DNA of 35,387 nucleotides. Origin: Oscillospiraceae bacterium (lineage in GTDB: Bacteria > Bacillota > Clostridia > Oscillospirales > Oscillospiraceae). Under the pieces are notes generated by a model. It was not told where the DNA came from. It searched no databases and saw nothing but the letters and a program-made list of their open reading frames with translations. Positions 24,988 to 33,818 of this stretch are shown here, piece after piece. A program made the position numbers and the translations under genes. Every line of letters begins with the position of its first letter. Position 1 is the stretch's first letter. The stretch covers positions 1 through 35,387 of the forward strand of contig CACYLY010000039.1 in NCBI GenBank assembly GCA_902775355.1, read 5' to 3'.

Positions 24988-27234
24988 TCAGCTATGTTCC
25001 GCGTTGTAGATCTTCAGCCGCTTTGCAATATCCTCAGCGGCCTGTTCCAGAGGCTTATCTCCGGCAAAAAAGGCATTGGCAGTGTTCATGACGGCATCGA
25101 ATATTTCATCCCCATCGCGGCAGATTCCTTCCACCTGATTCAGCAGAGACAGGAAGAGAGATTTGCAGTTTTCTGCATCATAGCGAAGCTCATAATCTGC
25201 GCCGTTGATGCTGCCGTAGAGCTTCCCATCCATCCAAGTCCAATACTGGCCGATCTCCCGTTCATAAGCGGAACGTGTGAGTGGAATACCGTACCGGAAA
25301 CCGCCGGAGAAGGGATTGACGAGGTAACGGTCATTCAGAATGAAGGCCATAAACGCCCAAGCACCTTCTTTATTTCCCGCAACCTGCGGGATCATCAACT
25401 CCTGAGTGGGGGAGAGGTACACACCGCTACCCTTGGCACCCGGCAGGCCGACAGCGGACAGGCGCTCCCCAAACCACCCCTCTGCCTCTGGAATGCTGGC
25501 GGCGTCCCGCATCATGGTTCTGCCGAGGGGATCGGCGATTCGGGCAAGCTCGAACTTTTGTTGCCCCTCGTGGATGGGACCATAATCGAGAGGAAAAACA
25601 TCTCCATGTTCCAGCGATTCCTTCAGTTCCTGTTCTGTCAGCCCATAAGGATTCTGCGTCGCATCCTCCGGCAGCGTTGCGGCAAAGGAAAGAAATTCGG
25701 CCACCTGCTGGGCGGTATAGTCACGGTGATTGCCAGCAAAGATCCATTTCATAAAGGTCTCCCGATCCACGCTGCGGTAAAACACGTTCTCCGCGCCGCC
25801 GGCGAGAGCGGAAAGCTCGGAAAAACTCCCGATAGTCTGCCCCTCCAACAGCGAAGCCGGGCCGAGAATCGCTGTCAGCGAGAAGCTGGGCATCAGGCTC
25901 AAAAGCTTCCCGTCCGTTTTCATTGCAGCCAGAGGCCCCGGCAGAAAAGCGTCTGTGCCGAGATCACGTTCCACATACGGCAGCAGATCCTCCGCTGTTG
26001 CGGTCGAGCAGATCGCACTGCCGAAGCCTCGCACGTCGATCAGATCCGGCGCATTGCCGCTCGCCATATCCGCGGTCAGGGCGAGGAAGGGGTCTGGGCT
26101 CTCTGCGTAATTGCGCACCACGATCTCATATTCCCGGTTGACAGTATTGAAATCCATGATTGGATCACGATAGCTGCCGTATTGCAGCGAATAATACTCC
26201 GGGACTATCTCGTTGATGGCAAGCGTGATGGTCGTTTTTTCTGCGGGGAGAGAATCCTTATCTACCGGATAAGCGATGCGATAGGGACTGGATTCATTGC
26301 GCATATCGAGGAAGAAAAAGCTGTCTGTTCCTCCGATGGGAATCGGCGTAATCCCTTCGGAGAGATACAGCGCATCATACCGAAACAGCGGCTCATTCTC
26401 ACCTCCGCTCAGCTTATGGCGGTAGAGATACATGTTGTCTGTCAAATAGAGCGTATCCCCCACGATGCCGCAGGTATGGCAACCATCGGGGACATGATCC
26501 ACCTTGTTCAGCGCAAAGGAACCCGTGTCATAGAGGAAAAGGTCATAGCTGCTGTGTCCGAGGAAGTAGATGCCAGCGTCCGTCTGATAGATTTCCATCC
26601 ATTCACCGAGATCTTGACTGTGCAGCAGATTTCCGGCGGCATCATAGCTCTCCAGGATGAAATGCCCTTCGTTGCTTTCGTCCCAATACATTTTATAGAG
26701 CAGAAAGAACTCCATTTCACCGATCAGCGTGGTCGTTCCTTGCTCGGTACGGAAGGCCAGAATCTCCGTTTCCTGTCCGTCCTGCTTCCGAAGAACACGG
26801 TAGTCCGTAGAGCGGTCTCCCACATTCTCCTTGTTTTCGTGCCTTTCCAGACGCCAGGCACTTTCATTGGAATTGGACAAGGCATCGTAATCTTCAACTG
26901 TGCCCTCCCACTCTTGAAGGCAATGGCCGTTTGAATCAAACTCATAGAGTTTATTTGATAGTTCATCAAAAGCGTAAAGGCCATTGGGAGAGGTCTTGAA
27001 GCGCGTGATTGGCATGAGGCTGCGATCCAGCTCCAGAATGCCGGGAACGTAAACCGTTTCAAAGGGAGTGCCGTCAGGAGCAAGGTTTTCTCCTGCGCCA
27101 TAGGTACTCACGCCCTTGCGGTCAGAGGTATCTTCACTTTTGCTCTCTGATTTGGGCGTGCAGCCGCACAGCCCCAGCGTCAGCGCCATACAAAGCGCCA
27201 GTACCACGGCTAAAAGCCGTATTCTTTTGTTCAT
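24988..27234 (-). CDS. Propeller-like/solute-binding fusion lipoprotein, module B
   Basis: The protein has 748 residues. Of two close ATGs, the one at 27234 is chosen because AAAGGA lies at normal distance; the ATG at 27240 touches the Shine-Dalgarno sequence. The signal peptide ends LGLCGC (Cys25). The first half shows repeated strand motifs (NGLYAFDELSNKLYEFDSNG, GDTLYLTDNMYLYR). The second half has the solute-binding pattern ADMASGNAPDLIDV, then LLPYVERD near residue 415, and ends AEDIAKRLKIYNAEHS. It is the most divergent member of the four: the GGLYE motif is replaced by GKLLSL. It starts 13 bases after the membrane protein stop and completes an intact sigma/membrane protein/lipoprotein operon. 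Role inferred: ligand-binding partner of the membrane sensor. Confidence 0.8.
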   Translation of the reverse strand: MNKRIRLLAVVLALCMALTLGLCGCTPKSESKSEDTSDRKGVSTYGAGENLAPDGTPFETVYVPGILELDRSLMPITRFKTSPNGLYAFDELSNKLYEFDSNGHCLQEWEGTVEDYDALSNSNESAWRLERHENKENVGDRSTDYRVLRKQDGQETEILAFRTEQGTTTLIGEMEFFLLYKMYWDESNEGHFILESYDAAGNLLHSQDLGEWMEIYQTDAGIYFLGHSSYDLFLYDTGSFALNKVDHVPDGCHTCGIVGDTLYLTDNMYLYRHKLSGGENEPLFRYDALYLSEGITPIPIGGTDSFFFLDMRNESSPYRIAYPVDKDSLPAEKTTITLAINEIVPEYYSLQYGSYRDPIMDFNTVNREYEIVVRNYAESPDPFLALTADMASGNAPDLIDVRGFGSAICSTATAEDLLPYVERDLGTDAFLPGPLAAMKTDGKLLSLMPSFSLTAILGPASLLEGQTIGSFSELSALAGGAENVFYRSVDRETFMKWIFAGNHRDYTAQQVAEFLSFAATLPEDATQNPYGLTEQELKESLEHGDVFPLDYGPIHEGQQKFELARIADPLGRTMMRDAASIPEAEGWFGERLSAVGLPGAKGSGVYLSPTQELMIPQVAGNKEGAWAFMAFILNDRYLVNPFSGGFRYGIPLTRSAYEREIGQYWTWMDGKLYGSINGADYELRYDAENCKSLFLSLLNQVEGICRDGDEIFDAVMNTANAFFAGDKPLEQAAEDIAKRLKIYNAEHS

Positions 27235-27247
27235 TTCCATTCCTTTC

Positions 27248-28879
27248 TTACGGGAAAAGCGTATAGTCGATTTCGTCCGCCCAGCTTTCCAACTCGTAGG
27301 CGTTGTGGCAGAAATTCCCGCGACCGATGAGCCAGCCATTGACAGTCCTGTACAGCACTACGGGAGGGGCGTTGCTTGATACCTTGAAATTCGCACAAAG
27401 CTGCACGACGGCCCCGCTTTCCGTGCGGTAAAACCACATGTCACTGTAGCTCTCCCCCGTCAGGTCATAAGTATAGTCGCAGAACGCGCCAAAGGGGATG
27501 TAGATCCACTCCATGCTCTTGTAGCCCAGCATCACGCCGTTGTCCCAGAACCCGAACGTATAGAACTGCCGCGCAAGCCCGGGGTCATAGCCGAGAGCGG
27601 CAAAGTCCTCGTAGCTGATGGGCGGATAGGGCGCGTCGTCAAAGCCGCCCGCGTCGACATTGCTCTGAGACGTCACTTCCCGGCTTTCCACGGAATCCCG
27701 GAGGCCGTAGCGCTCCACGATCCCCGGCCGCATCTCCTCCAACTCCCGGATGCCCGCCTCAGTGCCGCGGCGGGAGTTGGAGGCCTGGCTCCAGGCTCGG
27801 GCCGCTTGCCCTTCCGGGGAGGCGAGGTAATCCGTCAGCGTCGCGGCGTCGCCCGGATTGGCACATACTGTCGGCTCATAATATACCACTGTGAAGTCCG
27901 GTTCGGTTTTCAACAGCTCATGGAAAACAATCATGTCCGCGATCTGTTCGCAAGCTTCCCGACTGACATTATCTGTGCTGTAAATGGAAGCGTGAACCAT
28001 GATGAAAACGCCGTCCTGATCGAAAAAGATGCGCAAATCCGCGTTGCTCGGGCCCCGGAGATCTTCGCGAGCCTCGTTGAAGGCCAGCAGCACCGTGTCC
28101 CCGTGGATGTTGGTATACTCCCACTCCTCGTAGTTTTCCAGCTTATCCATTCCGCTGGAGTGCGGCAGAATCGTACCGGACAGATTCTTGAGGATCTCGA
28201 TCAGGATATCTCTTCGTTCTCCTTCCCACTCCAGTTTGAAAGAACCATCCTCGTAGATATACCCAGCGCCGCTGCCGTCTGCCAGAAAAGCTCCTGTCCC
28301 CGCTGCGCGGTAGAAATCTTCCAGGGTGTAGGGCGTGACCTGATGCGTGTGCAGACGAAGGCCGTATTGCTCTGCCAGCGCGTTCAGCTCATCCAGCATC
28401 GCCAGGTCGTAAACGCCGTAATAGTGGCAGGTGTTGACCGTATCCGTGTCGAGACCATCCATCCACGAATTGTCATTGCTGACGGTATGCGAGGCCAAGT
28501 ATTCTTCCCGGAAGCGCAGCCACTCGGCGTTGGCCAGATACTCCGGGGAATCTGCATAGCCATTGAGCGAAACCCATCGCTTCGGTTCGGCTGTCGGGGT
28601 AGGAGCAGCAGTCGCGTTTGAGCCGCTTTCCGCTGCAGTGGGCGTGGATTCGGGTACGGACTCGATCATGCGATCCCGCAGGCCGAACCAGCCCATCGCG
28701 TAGGCGGTCACGGTAAAGAGGGAGACGATCACCGCCGCGATCAGCAGAGTTGTCCACAACCTACGGTTGACATGCCTGGCTTCGGGTTTTCCTCCGCTGT
28801 AGCCAAGGAAGTCCCGCGCCTCCAGCACATAGTCCTCCCGGATGCCGCTCATGGCGTGCAATAGCGTGTAGGAGTTCAT
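27248..28879 (-). CDS. Single-pass membrane protein, anti-sigma-like, module B
   Basis: The 543-residue protein starts at the ATG at 28879, which overlaps the sigma stop as ATGA, a hallmark of coupled sigma/anti-sigma pairs. The 40-residue cytoplasmic part (LLHAMSGIREDYVLEARDFL) closely resembles that of module C and probably contacts the sigma factor. The membrane helix (42-62) ends SLFTVTAYAMGWFGLR. A Ser/Thr/Pro/Ala-rich linker (about 75-97) leads to an outside domain starting GYADSPEYLANAEW, related to module A (YGLRLHTH, FYRAAGTGAF, YEDGSFKLE). Later parts repeat a SPEGQAARAWSQA segment, suggesting two copies of a related fold. No zinc-binding anti-sigma motif is present. Function is inferred from gene order and topology. 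Confidence 0.78.
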   Translation of the reverse strand: MNSYTLLHAMSGIREDYVLEARDFLGYSGGKPEARHVNRRLWTTLLIAAVIVSLFTVTAYAMGWFGLRDRMIESVPESTPTAAESGSNATAAPTPTAEPKRWVSLNGYADSPEYLANAEWLRFREEYLASHTVSNDNSWMDGLDTDTVNTCHYYGVYDLAMLDELNALAEQYGLRLHTHQVTPYTLEDFYRAAGTGAFLADGSGAGYIYEDGSFKLEWEGERRDILIEILKNLSGTILPHSSGMDKLENYEEWEYTNIHGDTVLLAFNEAREDLRGPSNADLRIFFDQDGVFIMVHASIYSTDNVSREACEQIADMIVFHELLKTEPDFTVVYYEPTVCANPGDAATLTDYLASPEGQAARAWSQASNSRRGTEAGIRELEEMRPGIVERYGLRDSVESREVTSQSNVDAGGFDDAPYPPISYEDFAALGYDPGLARQFYTFGFWDNGVMLGYKSMEWIYIPFGAFCDYTYDLTGESYSDMWFYRTESGAVVQLCANFKVSSNAPPVVLYRTVNGWLIGRGNFCHNAYELESWADEIDYTLFP

Positions 28880-29433
28880 ACCAGTCCCTCCTCCTGTAGA
28901 TAACTGTGCAGACGCTCGCGCAGGCGATACAGCGTCATCTTGACCTTGCCGGGCGAGCAGTTGAGCTTGTCCGCGATCTCCTTCACCGGTGCGACAAACC
29001 AATATCGCGAGACAAAAATCTTGCGTTCGCTCGCCGACAGGGTAGACAGAAAGGCGTCAATGGCCTGTTCCAATTCCCGCTCCTCGACCTGCTGTTCTAC
29101 GCCGCCGCGGCTCGGAACGCAGTCCGCCAACTCGTCAAGGGCAAGATCCGTCTCCCCACCGCCCCGCTTTTGGCGTGACCGGCGACGATAGCGATCCAGA
29201 GCAAGGTTTCGGGAAATCGTGCCAAGAAACGTAGAGAGTATCGCCGGGCGCTTGTCCGGCATCAGATTCCAGGCACGAAACCAAGTGTCATTCACACATT
29301 CCTCCGCATCTTCGTAATTCGTTATAATGTTGTAGGCTATTGCATGGCAGTAACGGCCGTATTTCCGATCTGTCTCCGGAATAGCTTGATCGGAACGCTG
29401 CCAATACAGATCGACAATCGCTGCGTCTTCCAT
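28876..29433 (-). CDS. ECF sigma factor, module B (intact)
   Basis: The 185-residue protein has the usual ECF size, with AGGAGG before the ATG at 29433. Region 2 covers about 26-90 (YGRYCHAIAYNI, EDAEECVNDTWFRAW, LSTFLGTISRNLALDRYRRR) and region 4 about 130-180 (SERKIFVSRYWFVAPVKEIA, SPGKVKMTLYRLRERL). It should direct RNA polymerase to ECF promoters, including its own (29468-29495) and probably module C (35041-35068), because the two sigma genes are close relatives and the promoters match. It overlaps the membrane protein gene by four bases. It is the only complete sigma gene of the three modules. Confidence 0.92.
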   Translation of the reverse strand: MEDAAIVDLYWQRSDQAIPETDRKYGRYCHAIAYNIITNYEDAEECVNDTWFRAWNLMPDKRPAILSTFLGTISRNLALDRYRRRSRQKRGGGETDLALDELADCVPSRGGVEQQVEERELEQAIDAFLSTLSASERKIFVSRYWFVAPVKEIADKLNCSPGKVKMTLYRLRERLHSYLQEEGLV

Positions 29434-29467
29434 AGGAAAACCTCCTGATTAAGAGCTCTCAACCCTA

Positions 29468-29495
29468 TAAACGTCATTTTTCAGCAAAGGTAACA
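29468..29495 (-). promoter_or_regulatory. ECF-type promoter of module B
   Basis: On the minus strand TGTTACC, a 15-base spacer and CGTTTA, the -35/-10 form typical of ECF sigma factors. It matches the module C site in both boxes and spacing. Transcription would begin about 28 bases before the ATG. The short leader holds the palindrome agagctct (29452-29459), also kept in module C. Confidence 0.7.
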
Positions 29496-29583
29496 AGTAT
29501 TCTTGTTTTTTGACCAGTATAACACAGAAAGGCAAAAAGCAGAGCCCCGCTCTGACAATGTGGCTCAGTCTACCAATGGTGGA

Positions 29584-29613
29584 TTGCCTTTTCTCTTATG
29601 ATTGAGGTATAAT
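29584..29613 (+). promoter_or_regulatory. Sigma-A promoter of the membrane XRE regulator
   Basis: TTGCCT (29584-29589), an 18-base spacer and a perfect TATAAT (29608-29613), 30 bases ahead of the start codon. It is divergent from the module B ECF promoter, with about 88 bases between the two sites. Confidence 0.75.
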
Positions 29614-29642
29614 CTGTCTCACAAGAGAGGAGGCGTTACGTG

Positions 29643-30293
29643 ATGGACCAGCAACAGATCGGTCGATTTATCCAGGAGCAGCGGAAGGCTCACGGCATGA
29701 CACAGCAGGATCTGGCTGACAGGCTTGGCGTCACCAACAAGGCCGTCTCCAAGTGGGAAAAAGGACACTCTATGCCGGATGTCGCACTGTTTGAGCCGCT
29801 ATGCAAAGAGTTGGAGATCAGCATCCCGGAGCTGTTGTCCGGCAGAAAAATTGACGCTGAGGATCAGCAGCAAACCGCAGAACAGCTGCTGATGGAGTCA
29901 ATCAGTATGCGCAAGCTGATCGGCCTTTCCGTTTTCCTTCAGCTCAACAGCATCATTGGTGTACTGCTCGTCATCAGTCCCTTCCTGTTTCACCCGGAAC
30001 GGCCCTTGAATCTATTGCTGGTCGCCTTGGGACTTGTAGAATGTGCCATGGTCGTCTATTTTGACAGCACACTGCCAGGCAAGGAAGCGCGGCGGCAATC
30101 GCTCACCGTGCGCTTTGTTTATACGATTTGCTTGTTCCTTACAATCGCGGCAATCAACTACCCTGCGTCTGTGCGCGAGGGAGTCCCGCTCACCACGGAG
30201 ATTCTGATTTTCCTGATTCCTTGTCTACTTGCACTTTTGATCCAGTTTTTCATCTGGCGGCATCGCAGGAAAACAGAGCATAGTCGTAAATAA
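29643..30293 (+). CDS. XRE-family regulator with C-terminal membrane segments
   Basis: The protein has 216 residues from the ATG at 29643; a GTG directly before it (29640) is an equally possible start behind GGAGG. Residues about 5-60 form a Cro/C1-type helix-turn-helix (GRFIQEQRKAHGMTQQDLA, TNKAVSKWEKG). Three or four hydrophobic segments follow: about 93-113, 119-139, 155-170 and 182-202. Membrane-tethered XRE regulators of this build are common in Clostridia, often near transporters or stress genes. It is divergent from the module B sigma gene and may regulate the shared intergenic region. Ligand or signal unknown. Confidence 0.85.
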   Translation: MDQQQIGRFIQEQRKAHGMTQQDLADRLGVTNKAVSKWEKGHSMPDVALFEPLCKELEISIPELLSGRKIDAEDQQQTAEQLLMESISMRKLIGLSVFLQLNSIIGVLLVISPFLFHPERPLNLLLVALGLVECAMVVYFDSTLPGKEARRQSLTVRFVYTICLFLTIAAINYPASVREGVPLTTEILIFLIPCLLALLIQFFIWRHRRKTEHSRK

Positions 30294-30298
30294 TAATG

Positions 30299-30338
30299 AC
30301 AGCACCGGCTTCTCACGAAAGAGTTTGACCGGTGCTGT
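30299..30338 (+). terminator. Terminator between convergent XRE genes
   Basis: A 10-base stem (acagcaccgg / ccggtgctgt) with a 20-base loop is followed by tatttgt. It starts six bases after the stop of the first XRE gene and lies 31 bases from the end of the convergent one. Confidence 0.65.
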
Positions 30339-30368
30339 TATTTGTCCCAGCTTCAGCAAGGAGGAAGC

Positions 30369-31259
30369 TCATTTGCTGAAGGAAACCGAAAAGATGTACA
30401 TGTAATCATTGTCCAAAGGTATATTGCCGTTTTCAAATTCCTGAATGTTTAGGACGTGCATGATATCGTTATCATAGATAAGCGCAAGAATGTACTGTTC
30501 TTCGTCAAACCGGATATCTGTTTCCGCTTCGATTTGCGAGGCAGACCTACCGAAATATTCTCTGCCCTCAACCGCATCGAGAATCGGGATCTCCGTAGAG
30601 AGCTTAGCGCTCTGATCTGCGATGACAAGCTTTACGGTGAAGTCCTCAAAATTCGGAACGATGACGATCATGCCCTGAGCGGGTGAACCGATGGATTCAT
30701 AAGAAACAACATTGTTTCCTCTGTCGATCCGCTTTCCCGATTGGTATTCGGAAACAGATACGGTGAGGCGCTGGAAGCTGTCACTCGTCCGGTAATGATA
30801 AAGAAAAGCTCCGTCCATACCGGACAGCAATTCCGCAGTCTTCATTTCCGCACTGTTGGGGTCAACCGGAACAATATAGTTTTTCGGCTGATTTGCCCGA
30901 AGCAGAAACACAGAGACGATCATCACAGCAGCAAGCACAATAACGGACAGCACCGCGATAATGGCCTTCAGTTTATTCTGCCGGTGCTTGCTGTCGGTTG
31001 TTACCTGGATCAGATTGTCCTCAGATTTCTTGACGATGTTCTCTTGAGCTATATCCTCTCCGGCAAGGAATTCGTTGATGCTGATACCCAGGATGGAGCA
31101 GTATTCTTCGTAAACGGAAACATCCGGCAGGCAGATGCCGCGCTCCCACTTGGAAACAGATTTATCGCTCATACCAAGCTTCTCGGCGAGCTGCCTTTGT
31201 GTGAGTCCCAAGTCTTTTCGCTTGCCGGCAACATATCTTCCGATCTTAACGAGATCCAT
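30369..31259 (-). CDS. Transmembrane XRE-family regulator with outside sensor domain
   Basis: The 296-residue protein has AAAGGAG before its ATG. The N-terminal helix-turn-helix (about 5-60; GRYVAGKRKDLGLTQRQLAE, SDKSVSKWERG) is followed by a linker, one membrane helix (about 98-120), and a 175-residue domain predicted outside the membrane. This is a ToxR-like one-component layout, where DNA binding and outside sensing are in one chain. The outer domain shows no family I recognise. It lies downstream of the module C operon on the same strand but after a strong terminator, so it is probably transcribed separately. Confidence 0.82.
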   Translation of the reverse strand: MDLVKIGRYVAGKRKDLGLTQRQLAEKLGMSDKSVSKWERGICLPDVSVYEEYCSILGISINEFLAGEDIAQENIVKKSEDNLIQVTTDSKHRQNKLKAIIAVLSVIVLAAVMIVSVFLLRANQPKNYIVPVDPNSAEMKTAELLSGMDGAFLYHYRTSDSFQRLTVSVSEYQSGKRIDRGNNVVSYESIGSPAQGMIVIVPNFEDFTVKLVIADQSAKLSTEIPILDAVEGREYFGRSASQIEAETDIRFDEEQYILALIYDNDIMHVLNIQEFENGNIPLDNDYMYIFSVSFSK

Positions 31260-31280
31260 CAGCTCATCTCCTTTGAGCGT

Positions 31281-31309
31281 ATCTTACTATTCCTTTCTGG
31301 AAAATAACA
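31281..31309 (-). promoter_or_regulatory. Possible promoter of the transmembrane XRE gene
   Basis: On the minus strand TGTTAT (31304-31309), a 17-base spacer and TAAGAT (31281-31286), 22 bases before the start codon. Both boxes are only partial matches. Confidence 0.35.
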
Positions 31310-31334
31310 CCCCTCCGAGGTAGAATCCTAAAAA

Positions 31335-31371
31335 ACTGAGCCTGTTACTCTCAAAGGGCAACAGGCTCAGT
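31335..31371 (-). terminator. Rho-independent terminator of the module C operon
   Basis: A 12-base perfect stem (actgagcctgtt / aacaggctcagt) with a 13-base loop is followed on the minus strand by a run of T. It begins six bases beyond the zinc-ribbon stop. The opposite side also carries gttttatt, so it may work both ways. Confidence 0.85.
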
Positions 31372-31376
31372 TCGTT

Positions 31377-31565
31377 TTATTCTTCTGTGACTACGATTTT
31401 GAATTTGATGACGCCGAGTTTTGTTTCCTTCCCACATTCCGGGCAACAAAGCGGGAAATTCAGCAGAACGGTGTCTTCATAGAGCTTGATATCCGTTTTC
31501 GTCCCACATTTTGGGCACGGGAGCCAAAGGGCCTTTTTCTCTTGTTCGTCCATAAACATCTTCAC
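31377..31565 (-). CDS. Cysteine-rich KTR-type zinc-ribbon protein
   Basis: The 62-residue protein has GGAGGTG before the first of three close in-frame ATGs. Two CxxC-type pairs are seen: Cys17/Cys20 (CPKCGTKT) and Cys41/Cys44 (CPECGKET). The segment between (KLYEDTVLLNFPLCCPEC) is diagnostic of the small Cys_rich_KTR family, which is frequent on integrative elements of Firmicutes and has no settled function. It starts five bases after the module C lipoprotein stop and precedes a strong terminator, so it is the last gene of that operon. Confidence 0.85.
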   Translation of the reverse strand: MKMFMDEQEKKALWLPCPKCGTKTDIKLYEDTVLLNFPLCCPECGKETKLGVIKFKIVVTEE

Positions 31566-31570
31566 CTCCC

Positions 31571-33811
31571 TCAGCCGTAGTGCTCGGACATGTATAGGCT
31601 CAGTTTGCTTTGGATCAGTCTGGCCGCTTCCTCCGCGCTCTCCTTCCCGGCAAGGAAAGCGTTGATTTCGGTTTTCAGCGTGTCGATCACCACATCGTCC
31701 CGGATTACCAGACGATCCGTGCCGTAGACCAACTCGCGCATCACAGCGGCGTCTTTCTCGTTGAAGGATTCATAGTCGTTCACATTGCTCTGCTGCCGCT
31801 GCATACTATTCTCTACTGCTCGCTCAAAGCCAGCGCGCAACACGGGGATACCATCAGTCAGGTACGGCTCGTCCTCTCCCTGCATAAAGGTCTTGACGAA
31901 GCGCCAGGCACCGTCTTTGTTTTCGCTGGAGGCCAGAACGCCAAGGCTCGTATTGCAGCCAGACGTCCACATCATGCCGTCTCCCAGCATAAGTTGACCG
32001 CTATGTCCCATTCCTTCCGCAGGCAACAGCTTCATGAAGTAGGTTCCTGTACCCGTTGAGCCGGGGAAGCCGAGAACAGCCGCTTCATCCTTGAAGGTCA
32101 TGCGTGGGCGGTAGCCTGCCTCGGAAGCAAAGTCATAGGAGATCAGCCAGTCGCAGCCGGGAGTGAAGAAGGATGCTCCTTCCGGTGAAATGACCGGGAG
32201 TCGTATCATCAGCTCCAGCCAGCCGATAAAGGCGGGGCTGTCGAAGCTGCAAGTGCCGCTGCTCCGGTCCATAAACTCTGCCGTGGCCGCCCAGGAGAAC
32301 AGTATTATCATTTGCTCCTGTGTCATGTAGGGCACGCTTTCTTCCTGCGTGAGCACTTCTATCGCTTTATCGGGCGTCCATTCCTCCCGGCTGATTCCGA
32401 GATGCTCTGCGCCAAGTATAGTCAGCAGGGTGAACTTGTCCGTGTACTCATACAGGCCGCCTCTCTCGGTCAGCGCGGAAAAGAGACTGGGAATGAAATC
32501 CTCCCGGCTGATATCCGGATCAGCGTCGATATAGGGCAGAAGATCGACCAAAAGCTGCCGATCCACCGCGCCGGGCGGGAGCAAGCTGGTGTCCAGCACA
32601 TCAATCTCGTTCTCTGTCGCAAGCTGGATCATCAGCTTGTTCCGCTCCGCTTCGTCATGCCACACCATAGGCTTGATGGCAATGCGGTATTCCGGGTCCG
32701 TCTGATTGAAACGCATGATCGCATCCAGCAGCACCTCCGGGCAGGTGTAGTCGGTTTCGCTGTACTCATAGCCCTGGGCCGTGGCATCGGCAAAGCAGCC
32801 CAGCGTCAGCGTCTTCTTCACCGGCACCATGCCGGGACTTACTTTTGTGAGCTTGTTGTTCGCTAAATAGAACAGGTCACCTTTGGAATTCTCCAGCCCG
32901 ATGTATGCGCTGTATCCCTGCAGACTGGCATAATTCAGTGCAACGTCCATCCAGCTGAAAACAGGGGTCATGCTGCCGGTATTCGGGTCATATTCCTGCA
33001 GCATGCGCTCCTTTGTGACCAGGATGCGGCCCCGCTGACTGCTGTAAACCGGCTCCCACAGAAGGCCCTCCAAGGGCTTTCCGCATTGGAGCGTGTCCGG
33101 ATCAAAAGGGCAATACCCGTCATAGGTGGATAAATAGAGCGCATCGCTGATCCAAATGCATTGTGTAAAACCCATCAACGGCAGATCGAGCTTATCGAGT
33201 ATCTGTGCGTCCCGGTTGATGAGACGCACGGTCTCGTCGTCGTTCAGGATCGCTCGCTCTTTGTCCAGAGCGACAAGCCCGGTCAGATAGGGGTCGCTGT
33301 CATTCCCATTTCTCCAGAAGTCGATGCATGTGCAGGTCTGTGCGCCGCTTTGCGTATCCAGCACGATCAGGAAATAATGCAGCTTGCAAGAGAAATCCCG
33401 CCTGACCATTTCCTCATCGGAATAGCCCTCCATCAGTCGTACCCAGACGGCGCCATCTGCCACGGAGAATGCTTCGATCCGAGGGTACTTTGCATCGCCT
33501 GTTTCCAGTTCCCAGCTTTGCCACTCGTCAGCAAGGGTATCATAGCGCAGCACAGCAAATCCGCCGTCTGGCGTCTCTGCGTGCAGGTACAGACTGTCAC
33601 CTAAGCTTTGCAGTCCACCAAAGTCTTGATAGCCCTCCGGCATGGGCAACTCGGTAGTAATAAAGCCCTGTTCTGTCTCAGCAGAGATTTGCGGCTCACC
33701 GATCACAATAACCTCGGCATCTTCTCCCGATGTAAGCTTCCCACAGGCGCAGAGCGAGGCAAGCATAGCCAGCGTCAGCAGAAAACTCAATATTCTGTTT
33801 GTTTTACTCAT
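31571..33811 (-). CDS. Propeller-like/solute-binding fusion lipoprotein, module C
   Basis: The 746-residue protein starts at the ATG at 33811 with AGGAG upstream. The signal peptide ends SLCAC (Cys23). The first half is strand-rich with repeated GDSLYLHAE/DALYLSTYD/KGDLFYLAN elements consistent with a propeller. The second half is solute-binding-like: LLPYIDADPDISREDF near residue 425, then GGLYEYTDKFTLLTILG, CSFDSPAFIGWLELM, and the family C-terminus RLIQSKLSLYMSEHYG. It begins eight bases after the membrane protein stop. Lack of any permease or ATPase gene argues for a sensing role. Intact, although the sigma gene at the head of the same operon is not. Confidence 0.8.
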   Translation of the reverse strand: MSKTNRILSFLLTLAMLASLCACGKLTSGEDAEVIVIGEPQISAETEQGFITTELPMPEGYQDFGGLQSLGDSLYLHAETPDGGFAVLRYDTLADEWQSWELETGDAKYPRIEAFSVADGAVWVRLMEGYSDEEMVRRDFSCKLHYFLIVLDTQSGAQTCTCIDFWRNGNDSDPYLTGLVALDKERAILNDDETVRLINRDAQILDKLDLPLMGFTQCIWISDALYLSTYDGYCPFDPDTLQCGKPLEGLLWEPVYSSQRGRILVTKERMLQEYDPNTGSMTPVFSWMDVALNYASLQGYSAYIGLENSKGDLFYLANNKLTKVSPGMVPVKKTLTLGCFADATAQGYEYSETDYTCPEVLLDAIMRFNQTDPEYRIAIKPMVWHDEAERNKLMIQLATENEIDVLDTSLLPPGAVDRQLLVDLLPYIDADPDISREDFIPSLFSALTERGGLYEYTDKFTLLTILGAEHLGISREEWTPDKAIEVLTQEESVPYMTQEQMIILFSWAATAEFMDRSSGTCSFDSPAFIGWLELMIRLPVISPEGASFFTPGCDWLISYDFASEAGYRPRMTFKDEAAVLGFPGSTGTGTYFMKLLPAEGMGHSGQLMLGDGMMWTSGCNTSLGVLASSENKDGAWRFVKTFMQGEDEPYLTDGIPVLRAGFERAVENSMQRQQSNVNDYESFNEKDAAVMRELVYGTDRLVIRDDVVIDTLKTEINAFLAGKESAEEAARLIQSKLSLYMSEHYG

Positions 33812-33818
33812 TCTTCTC

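Noticed and set aside
24994-26934. 646-codon plus-strand frame opposite the module B lipoprotein
   Set aside because: The opposite strand has a full signal peptide, motifs and operon context; this frame has none.
24988-33811. Interpretation of the fusion lipoproteins as ordinary ABC sugar-binding subunits
   Set aside because: No permease or ATPase gene is near any of the four copies, each is much longer than usual, and three are paired with sigma/membrane protein genes.
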